Origin: an uncultured Clostridium sp.
GTDB taxonomy: Bacteria > Bacillota > Clostridia > TANB77 > CAG-508
Reading direction: 5' to 3'
NCBI GenBank assembly: GCA_902496295.1
Contig: CABVAF010000002.1
Span: 124,001-188,000, forward strand
Length of the DNA stretch: 64,000 nt
Shown here: positions 37,689 to 46,800 of the stretch, one piece after another
Layout: each line of letters begins with the position of its first letter
Position numbering within the stretch: the stretch's first letter is position 1
Notes under the pieces: model-generated
The model's database searches: none
Seen by the model: the letters and a program-made list of their open reading frames with translations, nothing else
Told to the model about the DNA's origin: nothing
Made by a program: the position numbers and the translations under genes

Positions 37689-38390
37689 TTACTCTTTATA
37701 TTCTTTTCCTACACTTAGTATTGAAGCTTTTACTAAATAATCCATTGGATCAATAGTGTTTTCTCTAAAGCTTTCTTTAAATCCAGATAGCTCTGTACAA
37801 CCAAGTATTACATATTTACACCCGTTTGATTTAAAATAATCTAAAACTTCCTTAAACTTTTCCTCATCAAATATACCATTTGCTTTTACATCATCATATA
37901 TGATGCTCATAACTTTACTTTGTATACTTTCCTCTGGAATAAAATATTTTATTCCATGTTTTTTGCATTCTTTTTGATACATTTCTAGCATAATTGTTCC
38001 ATCTGTTGCCATTATCCCTATTTTATCATCTTGACTAATTATGTTTTTTAAATTTCTTGCTGTTTCTTCTATCATATTAATAATTGGAATATTAGTTAGA
38101 GCTTGTATTCTACTTATAATACTATGACTTGTATTACATGGTATTGCTATGCTTGTTACTTTTGCGTTTTCTAGCACTTTTATGTCTTCATGCATTTGGT
38201 TTAACAAATCATCAAGCTTATTATTTTTTATTGCATATGTTCTATCTATTATAGATGCATGGTTTAATATAACCATGTCTATATGGTCTTGGTCTTTATT
38301 TGCCACAGTATGATTCATTATTCTAGTATAAAAATCTATTGTAGCTTCTGTTCCCATTCCTCCGATTATGCCTAATATTTTTTTATTCAA
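37689..38390 (-). CDS. Aspartate/glutamate racemase family protein (probable aspartate racemase)
   Basis: 233 aa. KILGIIGGMGTEATIDFYTRI at the start, first catalytic Cys in IAIPCNTSH, second in LGCTELSG; the IGGMG(P/T)xAT opening is that of aspartate racemases rather than MurI. I use the TTG at 38390, 7 nt after AGGAAGG, instead of an upstream GTG without ribosome binding site. Position between murE and an ATP-grasp ligase suggests it supplies D-Asp for the peptidoglycan cross-bridge, as the racemase beside Aslfm does in Enterococcus faecium. Confidence 0.85.
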   Translation of the reverse strand: MNKKILGIIGGMGTEATIDFYTRIMNHTVANKDQDHIDMVILNHASIIDRTYAIKNNKLDDLLNQMHEDIKVLENAKVTSIAIPCNTSHSIISRIQALTNIPIINMIEETARNLKNIISQDDKIGIMATDGTIMLEMYQKECKKHGIKYFIPEESIQSKVMSIIYDDVKANGIFDEEKFKEVLDYFKSNGCKYVILGCTELSGFKESFRENTIDPMDYLVKASILSVGKEYKE

Positions 38391-38420
38391 ATAAATTCCT
38401 TCCTTCTTCACAACTGTATA

Positions 38421-39644
38421 TTAATTGTGTGTTTGTTTTCCCAAAAATCTTTTAAATTTGCTATAGTGTTTATATTGGCTCTTTAATAAAGCTAATGTTC
38501 TAGATAACTTATTATCTCCTTTATAAAATAATGGGTTAACAAACTTTCCTTGTTTTTTCAATTCTTTCATTTGCTTTACATATTTTTTGTCAACATATTT
38601 ATAAGCTATTCCAATTGGTATTACTGTCCACAAATTAATATTGTCTGCTATTAAATAGTCATGTTTTTTATTATAAATATAGTCTTCTACAATATATTTT
38701 GCTAAATTGTATCCGGCTCCTGTTACATAATAATTACTTCTTCCTTGACGTACATTTATCTCAAATACTCTAAAAGTATTATCCTTTTCACTATACTTTA
38801 TATCGAAATTAAAAAATCCTGTATAATGTATGTCTTCTAGAAAAGCTTTAAGTTTGTTTGCTAATTCTGGATTATACTCTGTCATAACAACTGCATGATT
38901 TCCAATTCCATGCGGTGTATGTTCTTCAAGCATTGTATGTCCTAAGCACATTAACTCTACTTTTCCATCTTGGTTTGCATAACCTGTCATAACCCTCATA
39001 TAAGTATCATCTCCAGGAATAAATTCTTGCAAAATTAATGTATCTGAATATCCTGCATCATAAACTTGCTTTATAACTTTATCTAATTCTTCTTTATTTT
39101 CTATTTTATATACTTTGTGCTGTGTTTCAAATTCATGGGCAAAATAATCTACACTATTAGATGGCTTTAATATCATTGGAAAATCGAAATCTAAGGAATA
39201 GTTCAGGTTCATATCCTTTGAATAAATAAATGTTTTTGGATACATAATTCCATACTTTTCACACATCTTATAAAATTCTTCTTTTTTTATTAATCTTTCC
39301 ATAAGTTCTTTATCAATATATGGAATAATATAATTATCCGCCAAATCATCTCTGCACTCTATAACTTGTCTTACATAGTTATCTCCACAACCTAATAAAA
39401 TTAGCTTTTTATCTTTATGCTCATTTGCAAACTTATTAGCAGCTTCTATAAAAATTTCTCTTTGATCCATTTTAGGGTCTGCATAAAAGTCTACAATCTT
39501 GCTATTAAAACTTGGCCCTGTATAAAATTTTCCCATTACTCTTGATTTTATTCCATATTCTTCATGAAATGCTCTTGCCATGCTATATGTATTTATATCA
39601 CTTCCAAGTAGAACACACATAAACTCTTTTTCTACTATTTTCAT
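38421..39644 (-). CDS. ATP-grasp ligase, probable D-aspartate (carboxylate-amine) ligase
   Basis: 407 aa. CVLLGSDINTYSMARAFHEEYG at the N-terminus, ATP-grasp elements FPMILKPSNSVDYF, TLILQEFIPGDD, the GFFNFDIKYS region and metal site VFEINVRQGRSNYY. This resembles the E. faecium Aslfm type that attaches beta-D-Asp to the third stem residue of UDP-MurNAc-pentapeptide; recalled, not aligned. The ATG at 39644 is used because AAAGGA lies 11 nt upstream; the earlier in-frame ATG overlaps it. First gene of the ligase-racemase-MurE cluster. Confidence 0.78.
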   Translation of the reverse strand: MKIVEKEFMCVLLGSDINTYSMARAFHEEYGIKSRVMGKFYTGPSFNSKIVDFYADPKMDQREIFIEAANKFANEHKDKKLILLGCGDNYVRQVIECRDDLADNYIIPYIDKELMERLIKKEEFYKMCEKYGIMYPKTFIYSKDMNLNYSLDFDFPMILKPSNSVDYFAHEFETQHKVYKIENKEELDKVIKQVYDAGYSDTLILQEFIPGDDTYMRVMTGYANQDGKVELMCLGHTMLEEHTPHGIGNHAVVMTEYNPELANKLKAFLEDIHYTGFFNFDIKYSEKDNTFRVFEINVRQGRSNYYVTGAGYNLAKYIVEDYIYNKKHDYLIADNINLWTVIPIGIAYKYVDKKYVKQMKELKKQGKFVNPLFYKGDNKLSRTLALLKSQYKHYSKFKRFLGKQTHN

Positions 39645-39713
39645 ATCACAACACATCCTTTTGCTTTTTTATTTTTATAGATTAATTTAATCTTCTCAAA
39701 TTACTATGGCTAA

Positions 39714-39722
39714 ATTATACCA
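39714..39722 (-). promoter_or_regulatory. Extended -10 promoter of the ATP-grasp/racemase/murE cluster
   Basis: Read leftward TGGTATAAT, a consensus extended -10, about 70 nt before the ATP-grasp start; the -35 region is weak. Confidence 0.55.
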
Positions 39723-39753
39723 TTGCGTTTGTAAAATGTAAATAAAAATAGAA

Positions 39754-39816
39754 TGGAAATTAGGGACAGGTCATTTTTTCTGAAAATCAGAAATTTGGAC
39801 CTGTCCCTAATTTCCA
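39754..39816. repeat. REP-like palindrome with GGGACAGGTC arms
   Basis: A 19-bp perfect inverted repeat (39754-39772 with 39798-39816) surrounds an inner hairpin TTCTGA/TCAGAA (39778-39783 with 39787-39792). GGGACAGGTC/GACCTGTCCC palindromes are typical of dispersed REP-type elements mobilised by RAYT (Y1) transposases. Only one copy was noticed and no RAYT gene is present. It lies between divergent transcription units. Confidence 0.7.
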
Positions 39817-39819
39817 AAT

Positions 39820-39848
39820 TTGTCAAAACCTAAATTTCATGATATAAT
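39820..39848 (+). promoter_or_regulatory. SigA-type promoter of the RelA/SpoT-like gene
   Basis: TTGTCA (39820-39825), a 17-bp spacer and TATAAT (39843-39848), starting 4 bp after the REP-like palindrome; 33 bp before the start codon. Confidence 0.75.
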
Positions 39849-39881
39849 AAATATTGTAAATTTTAGCAAAGGAAGATTATT

Positions 39882-40673
39882 ATGAATGAATTTAAAGAAA
39901 GTTTAAATCCTGAAAACTTTAGGTCTACCCCTCTTTCTGAAAGGGAAGCTAGGAGAACTTATGAAAGATTTGTTATAGATCAAGAAGAACAATTTATTTT
40001 ATTTATTAACTATTTAAACCAATATATCAACCATTTAAGAGATTTAGGTAAAATAACTCCTCATCTTGCATTTTATGCGAGAGTAAAAGCAACTAATAGT
40101 GCTTACCAAAATCACATCGATAGTAAGACTTTAGATGATGTATTTGGAATAGAAATTTTAGCTACTTCTGAGGAAGAATATAAAACATTAATGGAAGAAA
40201 TAGAATCTTCTCCAGAAGCAATACATCTTTTAAAAGTTCATCATACTAAAAATCATGATAAGGAAAATGGTTATAAAGCAGAACATCATGCTTGTTCTAT
40301 AGAGCCCCAATTAGTTGAGACACTAAATAATTTGTTGGGAAGAAAAGGTAATAGCAAAATATCTGACCAATTATTCCCATTAATTGAATTTCAGTATAAA
40401 ACTTTTGAAGTATACTATCAAGGTAATTTTGGAACAGCTAGTCACGAACAATATAAAAACACAGAAATACAACAAATACAAGCTCTATATGATGCCGACC
40501 TTTTAACAGTAGGCGAATATATTCCAACTATGTGGGTTTCTGACCCATATAGTGATAATGTTAGAGAACTAAATTCTAGAGATGTTTTAAAGAAAATGTA
40601 TCCTTCTTTAAAATTAAAAGATTTAAAGAAACCACCTGAAGCACAAGTTCCTTTAAGACACAGTGAAAGGTAA
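39882..40673 (+). CDS. Divergent RelA/SpoT-fold nucleotidyltransferase-like protein
   Basis: 263 aa, single gene with its own promoter and terminator. Helical N-terminus (REARRTYERFVIDQEEQF), then a RelA/SpoT-like core: ARVKATNSAY, LDDVFGIEILATSEEEY (Asp at the Mg site; the usual Arg of GIR is Glu), NGYKAEHHACSIE (equivalent of GYRxxH), and IEFQYKTFEVYYQGNF with ASHEQYK (EIQ/R...EHxxYK). No HD, TGS or ACT domain, so it would be a small alarmone synthetase-like or toxic-SAS-like enzyme. AAAGGAAG precedes the ATG. Similarity is motif-level only; activity is unproven. Confidence 0.65.
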   Translation: MNEFKESLNPENFRSTPLSEREARRTYERFVIDQEEQFILFINYLNQYINHLRDLGKITPHLAFYARVKATNSAYQNHIDSKTLDDVFGIEILATSEEEYKTLMEEIESSPEAIHLLKVHHTKNHDKENGYKAEHHACSIEPQLVETLNNLLGRKGNSKISDQLFPLIEFQYKTFEVYYQGNFGTASHEQYKNTEIQQIQALYDADLLTVGEYIPTMWVSDPYSDNVRELNSRDVLKKMYPSLKLKDLKKPPEAQVPLRHSER

Positions 40674-40707
40674 AAAAATACTTAGGCTTAAGTCCTAAGT
40701 ATTTTTT
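40673..40707 (+). terminator. Terminator of the RelA/SpoT-like gene
   Basis: A 14-bp perfect stem (40673-40686 with 40694-40707) beginning at the stop codon, with A tract upstream and T tract downstream, so usable in both directions. Confidence 0.85.
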
Positions 40708-40789
40708 AGTCTTGTTCTCAATTATAATTTCATTCTAAAGTTATAATATTAGTTTTATTCTTAATCTTAGTTTTAGTTTTTAGTTTCTA

Positions 40790-41509
40790 TTAATTAAAGT
40801 AATCCATTATTCCATTATATATTCCCCAAGCCAATCTATTTTGGTAGTCATCTTCCTGAAGTATTTTTTCTTCTTCTGCATTGGATAAAAAACCACACTC
40901 AACTACACTAATTGGAATTTCTACGTTTTTCATTATATATATAGTATCTAATTTCATTGCTATTCTTTTATTTTCTTTTTGCATTGCCTCATTTAAATTA
41001 TTTTGTAAGCTTTCTGCTAATACTTTGCTTTTTTCATTTTGGTTATAAAAACATTGCCATCCCCAATACTGACTTTGTGGAATTTTATTTAGATGTATAG
41101 ATACAAATATATCTGCACTTGACTCATTTCCTATTTTTACCCTGTTATGAATATCTGAAACTTTCTTTTCTCTTAAAGTCTTTGTATCTAAGTCGTATAT
41201 AGCGCCTTCATCAGAACGTGTAAGAACTACTTCTGCTCCACTTTGCTCTAATAAATTTTGAAGCTTTAACGCTATTTTTAAATTTATTTCTGCCTCTGTC
41301 ACTCCATTATTACTTTCTGCCCCTTCATCTGGTGTTCCATGTCCTGCATCTATCACTACAACCTTATTTGTTACAGGTAAAGCAACAGTTTCGGCAGTTA
41401 TTTCTTTACTTAATCCGTCTCCATTTGCAATTTTAAAAGAAAACGCTAATAAAGAAACAAAAACTATAGTAAATATCGCAATTATTCTTTTTTTATAGAA
41501 AATAAGCAT
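40790..41509 (-). CDS. cwlD: N-acetylmuramoyl-L-alanine amidase, CwlD-like
   Basis: 239 aa. N-terminal signal anchor (KRIIAIFTIVFVSLLAFSF), then an Amidase_3 domain with zinc ligands in VVIDAGHGTPDEG, VTEAEINLKIA and FVSIHLNKI, and the catalytic Glu in VVECGFLSNAEE. CwlD makes muramic-delta-lactam in the spore cortex, and the DAGHGTPDEGA, WGWQCFYN and closing features fit CwlD better than general amidases. The ATG at 41509 has GAGGT 8 nt upstream. Supports an endospore-forming lineage. Confidence 0.85.
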   Translation of the reverse strand: MLIFYKKRIIAIFTIVFVSLLAFSFKIANGDGLSKEITAETVALPVTNKVVVIDAGHGTPDEGAESNNGVTEAEINLKIALKLQNLLEQSGAEVVLTRSDEGAIYDLDTKTLREKKVSDIHNRVKIGNESSADIFVSIHLNKIPQSQYWGWQCFYNQNEKSKVLAESLQNNLNEAMQKENKRIAMKLDTIYIMKNVEIPISVVECGFLSNAEEEKILQEDDYQNRLAWGIYNGIMDYFN

Positions 41510-41614
41510 ACACAAATACCTCTTTTAGTATATGTGTATGCTTATAATTACTTTTCTATAACTATTTTTTACTATTTTACTTCAATTTGTTATATAACTT
41601 AAATATTTTCTTAT

Positions 41615-42541
41615 TTACTTCTTTCTTCTATCAATAACATATGTACTTCCAAATGTAGTCTTAGCTAAGTGTTTTACTTGCGCAGCAACTTCTCCAATTT
41701 CAAGTGTACTTTTAAATCTTCCTTTATCTGAAACCACAACACCAATTGAAATAGAAGTAATTGGGAATTGTTCTATTACACCTTTTCTATTTGGTACTTC
41801 TATATATCCTTTATCTAAATCTGTTCTAGTAAAAAATCTTTTTACTCCTTCGTCAAATTCTATTACAATATTCTGGCATATCTTTTCACAGTTCATTCCT
41901 GTTATCATAGCCACAAAATCGTCCCCACCAATATGTCCAACAAAACAGTCTTCACAATCATTAGAATTAATATTGTTCATTATTGTTTTAGCTGTAAACT
42001 TTATAATTTCGTCTCCATTTAAAAAACCATAAACGTCATTATATGCTTTAAAATTATCCAAGTCTAAATATATAACACAAAAATCTTCTTTATTTAAAAG
42101 TCTTCTTTTCATTTCTGTTTGTATTTGAATATTTCCTGGAAGACCAGTAAGTGGGCTAATTCCTCTATTTGTATATAGTAGTCTAATTGCATTAACAATT
42201 GTATAGTACATATATTCTTCGTCAATTGGCGCTTTTATATAATGCTCTACACCTGCCTTTAGTATTTTTACTCTATGGTCTTTATTGTGATTTGAAGATA
42301 TAACAATTATAGGAGTAATTATATTATTTTCGTCTCCTCTAATGCTGTCACATATTTTTATTGTATCTTCATCAACCCCATCTTCATTTATTATTATAAG
42401 CGAAGGTATATCCTTAAGTACGCCTTCTATTTCATTTGTCTTTGCTTTGTGTATTTTATATTCTTTTTCTCTTTGAAAAAGTTTAGTTATGCATTTGTAT
42501 ATCTCATCATTATTGTCTATTAAATAAATATTATATGCCAT
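41615..42541 (-). CDS. GGDEF-domain protein with degenerate receiver
   Basis: 308 aa. Residues 1-125 have receiver-like order (YNIYLIDNNDEIYKC, IIVISSNHNKDHRVKILKAGVEHYIKAPID), but the phospho-acceptor position reads IINEDG rather than a canonical D, so phosphorylation is doubtful. Residues ~130-305 form a GGDEF domain: SPLTGLPGN, VIYLDLDNFKAYND, FLNGDEIIK and active-site GGDDF. This GGDDF variant is a change from GGDEF/GGEEF but keeps acidic residues. A diguanylate cyclase is likely; counterpart to the HD-GYP protein. AGGAG precedes the ATG. Confidence 0.88.
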   Translation of the reverse strand: MAYNIYLIDNNDEIYKCITKLFQREKEYKIHKAKTNEIEGVLKDIPSLIIINEDGVDEDTIKICDSIRGDENNIITPIIVISSNHNKDHRVKILKAGVEHYIKAPIDEEYMYYTIVNAIRLLYTNRGISPLTGLPGNIQIQTEMKRRLLNKEDFCVIYLDLDNFKAYNDVYGFLNGDEIIKFTAKTIMNNINSNDCEDCFVGHIGGDDFVAMITGMNCEKICQNIVIEFDEGVKRFFTRTDLDKGYIEVPNRKGVIEQFPITSISIGVVVSDKGRFKSTLEIGEVAAQVKHLAKTTFGSTYVIDRRKK

Positions 42542-42557
42542 ATTTTTCTCCTATTTG

Positions 42558-43505
42558 TTATTGTTGTATTTGTGTAGACGCAGTTCCCTGTAGTCCATTT
42601 ACGTTAAGAACCTCTATACTTAAAACATTGTTTCCACTTTGTAATTCTAGTGGTACATAAATTTCGTTTTTATTTATATCTGGATTTTGGTCTATATTTC
42701 TAGACTCGTATACCTTACCATTTAAATTAACAATTACATCTTTCAAACCATATTTATCACTTATTTTTAGAGTAATTACATTTCCTTCTTGAGAAACAAT
42801 TTCAATAGTTGGTTTTGAAGAAACTATAATTTGTTTTTCATATGTTGTTGTATTTCCTGTACTATCTTTTGCAACAACTGTTAATATATTTTGTCCTTCT
42901 GGTAAAGTAATATCTTGTGTTATTTCTTTTTGCTCTAATTCCGTAGCTTGAATACTAACTTCTTGCTCGTCATTTATTTTATATGTCATCTCTGCCATAG
43001 CTGTTTCGTCTGATGCAACTATACTAATATTTGCAGTTCCTTCTTCTGTTTGAGTAACATCAATATTAGGTTTCGTAATATCAACACCTTCTAAATTGTA
43101 CTCTTTTACAAATTGATATTCTCTATTTTTCATATCTATAATGGTTATATTTAAGATGTTATTACCATCTGGTAGTAATATTTCCTCTTCTACATAAGTT
43201 GTACCTTCTGGAATACTATTCTGTTCTCCATCGTTCCATCTATAGTTAAGCTTTGATATTTCTGTATTATGTTCTACCTTTAAAAGTAAAGTATCTCCAT
43301 CTCTTGTAAGCGTAAGGTTTGGTATATTTTCTGGCCTAGATTCATCAATTTCTCTATATAATGCATATGAACCTTCTCCTGCTAAAACTATACCAAAAAG
43401 CATAATAAATACAGCAAAAAATCTAACTATTCCTTTTATTTCTATAGGTCCACTTGATGTCTTTTTATTTTTCTTCTTTTTTTCTGTTACTAAAATTTGA
43501 TTCAT
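42558..43505 (-). CDS. Membrane-anchored protein with Ig-like repeats
   Basis: 315 aa. A Lys-rich cytoplasmic start (TEKKKKNKKTSSG), one transmembrane helix (about 27-47), then three Ig-like beta modules recognisable by repeated N-I-L-N/T-V endings (DGNNILNITIIDM, EGQNILTVVAKDSTGN, SGNNVLSIEVLNVNG). ACGGAGG precedes the ATG. It is immediately upstream of the GGDEF gene (16 bp gap), so probably cotranscribed with it. Function unknown; perhaps an extracytoplasmic ligand-binding or structural component. Confidence 0.75.
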   Translation of the reverse strand: MNQILVTEKKKKNKKTSSGPIEIKGIVRFFAVFIMLFGIVLAGEGSYALYREIDESRPENIPNLTLTRDGDTLLLKVEHNTEISKLNYRWNDGEQNSIPEGTTYVEEEILLPDGNNILNITIIDMKNREYQFVKEYNLEGVDITKPNIDVTQTEEGTANISIVASDETAMAEMTYKINDEQEVSIQATELEQKEITQDITLPEGQNILTVVAKDSTGNTTTYEKQIIVSSKPTIEIVSQEGNVITLKISDKYGLKDVIVNLNGKVYESRNIDQNPDINKNEIYVPLELQSGNNVLSIEVLNVNGLQGTASTQIQQ

Positions 43506-43611
43506 TTGTTACCTCCGTAAGAATATAAACTTACAATTGAATTATAACATATGAGTTTTTTAAAAACAATACTAAATCTTCATTACTAATTTAATTATTT
43601 ATATTCAGTTT

Positions 43612-43773
43612 AACCAGATAGATAGCATTTTTTGTACTTTGCTGCTCGCAACTAATTATTATAAAAATAAAAATTACATTTTTATTTTTATAGAAAGAAA
43701 GTTGCTCGAATCGCACTTCGCTAACGCTACGTTTGGTCGCTGCGCAGTACTACAAAATGCTATCTATCTGGTT
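43612..43773. repeat. MITE-like or structured-RNA element with 20-bp terminal inverted repeats
   Basis: Outer arms AACCAGATAGATAGCATTTT (43612-43631) and its exact complement (43754-43773). Inside are a second stem GCAACT/AGTTGC enclosing an A/T hairpin (AAAAATAAAAAT with ATTTTTATTTTT), and a 45-bp segment much richer in GC (about 43708-43752) than the surroundings. No ORF and no obvious target-site duplication. Nested stems suit either a non-autonomous transposable element or a folded noncoding RNA. Confidence 0.65.
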
Positions 43774-43788
43774 GAAAATAATTTTTAA

Positions 43789-43840
43789 AATAAAAAAGGC
43801 TTTAAGTAAGAATTTATCTTAGCCTAAAACCTTTTTTATT
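43789..43840 (-). terminator. Terminator of the thioester adhesin gene
   Basis: AATAAAAAAGG (43789-43799) pairs with CCTTTTTTATT (43830-43840) around a partly paired loop, directly after the leftward stop at 43844. Confidence 0.75.
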
Positions 43841-43843
43841 ATA

Positions 43844-46800
43844 TTAGATTACGAATTTCTTAATTAGTATAATTCCACTTGATAGTATCAATAATACTCC
43901 TGCTGCCAAACCTATATATCCATATACATCTGCAGCACCTGTTGTGATAGAAATAATTACTGGTGCATCGTCTTGGTCGTCTTCTCCATCTTTTTGGTTA
44001 TCTGGTGTTGAGTCTATATCGTCTCCATCATCTTTGCTTATTTCAGCTACGTTTGTCATTAATCCTAAATGCTCTTCACCATTTATCCAAGTTAAAACTA
44101 TTTCTACTTCTGCACTTTCTCCAGGTTGTAATAATGTGTCTTTTAATTGATCTGTTACTACTTTTCCTTCTACTTCTTTCCATTCTGGATTGTCTGCTTG
44201 AATGAACTTTAATCCTTCTGGTATATAATCAGATATTTCTCCAACATGTCCAGCAATTTCACCTTCGTTTGTTACTCTTATTTTAAATCTAAATTTAACT
44301 GTTGTCTTATCCATTCTGCTTCCACGAATTTCTACTTTTGCTGGTGGTTCTGGATCCATTTCTGCTGTATTTCCAGTTTGTGTTACTGTTGTTTCTCCAT
44401 TATATGTTACTATTGACTCTGTTACCCATTTTCTTAATGCTAAATCGTAATATTTTACTTTTATTTTCTCTATGTCTTGGTCATCTTCGCCTTCATTCCA
44501 CTCGTCTGGTTCTGAGTCTTCGTCATCTACTGGATTTCCATCCTCGTCTGCATCTTCTGAAATTTGTGCATGGTTTATTATTATTCTATCTGAAGTATTT
44601 GGTTCTGTTACTTCAAATGCTACTTCAATATCATGATAATCTGGTTGTGTCATTGTTTCTGGGTTAAATGCTTGTAATAAGTTAACTCTACCAGATGCTT
44701 CTTCTTGAGCTTTAGATAGATAATCTGTCTCTATGTAATCTGCTTCTTCTGGGTTTGTTGTCTCTGTTCCATCTTCCTTATACATTTTCCATCTATGCTC
44801 AATATTTGTTTGGTTCTCTGGTAAGAATAATAATCCATCTGGTATATCATCCTTTACAAGTTCTGCATATCCTGCCATGTTACCTTCATTAAATATTCTT
44901 ATAGTATATGTTACTATGTCCCCTGTTTTTACGTCTACAGGCTCTTTTGTATGCTCATATACATATTCTCCATCTTCTGTAACTGTAAATACAGGAACTC
45001 TGTTATCTATTTGTGTCTCATTTACTCCAGTAATAAACTTTCTCAATGCCAAGTCAAACTTTGGAACTGATTCCTCAATTATTAATTTTTCAAAGTCGTC
45101 ATCATCTTCTTGTCCTGGTATATAGTCATCTCCTGAATTAATTTCATCATCTTTGTATCCAGGTAAGTCTTCATCTGAAGGTAAATCTACATTATCTTCA
45201 TCTGAGTCTCTATCATCTATAGGTTCATTATTTTTATCTGCATCTTCTGTTATATCTGCAATATTTGTTATTTTTTGTGTTATATCTATATCTTTCTTAA
45301 CTTTACATCTTACTTGCACATCAATATAGTCTAGTTCTGCACCATTAAATGCTTTTAATAATACTTTGTCATCCCCTGTAGTTCTTGTAGCATATATTTG
45401 GTCTCTTGTTGCAGAATATTCTGTGTCTGGAGATGTTATATCTGTAGTAATTGTTCTTCCATCTTCAGATACTTTCCATCCGTATCTTACATTTAACTCG
45501 TCATTTACTAAAAATTCTAGTTGAGGTGGTAAATGGTCTGTAATTTCTTTTACATATCCGTCTATTTCACCTTCATTATATACTCTTATTGTATATGTTA
45601 CTATATCTTCTCTTGCAACAGATACTGGAACCTTTGGATGATTATATATAGCAGTTGTACCACTTCCTTGTACTAGTGGAGATACATCTACATCTGGTTC
45701 TCTTGTATAACTTCCATCTAATTCTTTTAGTTCTTCATCATTAACAGCTGTAATAAATTTTCTTAATGCTAAGTCAAATTTTTTATCTCCTGGTGATGGT
45801 TCTTCTTCAATTATTAACTTTTCAAAGTCGTCGTCATCTTCTTGTCCTTTATAATGATAATTTGAATCTGATAGGTCTTCTTTATTTGATGTATTACCTC
45901 TATAATTCGGTAAATTTTCATCTGATGGTATATTTGCATTAAACATGAATGAGTCTCTATCTGTAGAAGTTAATTTATTTCCGTCTGAAAATGATGTAAT
46001 TTCTGCTATATTTGTTATTACTCCTCTAAATCCCGTATCTATAACTTTACATCTTACTTGTACTTCTAGGTAGTCTAGCTCGTCTGTAATGCTTCCACCA
46101 AATGCTTTTAATAAAGTTTTATTTTCTCTTGAGCCATATAATGCTTCTTGCTCTTCTGTATAAGCTGTATCATATGATGTTATATCTGTTACTAATCTTC
46201 TACCATTATTAGATGGTTGCCATCCATATTGTTTATTTAATTCATCATCTGGTAAAAACTCTAATTGTGCTGGTAAATAGTCTGTAATTTCTTTTACATA
46301 TGCATCTACGTCGCCCTCATTATATACTCTAATTGTATATGTTACTATATCTCCTATTTCAACAAGTATTGGAGCTTTATTATGTCTGTAAGAAGCTGTT
46401 GTATCTGTTCCATCTGCTAGTGGTTGTACATCTACTTTTGGTTCTCTTATATATTCTCCATTTGTTGCAATTTCTCTATCATTTATTTTTGTAATAAATT
46501 TTCTTAAAGATAAATCTAGAACTCCTCTTTCTGTTGGTCCATCACTAACCACTATTTCATCTTCGAAATCATTTTCTCCTCTTTCTAATACAGCAATAGG
46601 TTGTTCTATATCTTCACTTCCACTTACTGTCCAATAAGTTACTACTGTTCCAAAATATGTACCACTAACAGTTAATTTAACTTCCCCTAATTCCGTTGTA
46701 TTTGGTATAGAAAGATAAAAATCTTGTCCAACTAAATCTTTTATTGTTGTTCCGCTACTAACAGCTTGCTTATTTGAATCCAATATTGTATAGTTTGTCA

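Larger units (their letters stand above)
43506..43843. other. 338-bp gap holding an inverted-repeat element and a terminator
   Basis: No ORF is supported. It contains the structured element at 43612-43773 and the terminator at 43789-43840. Confidence 0.7.
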
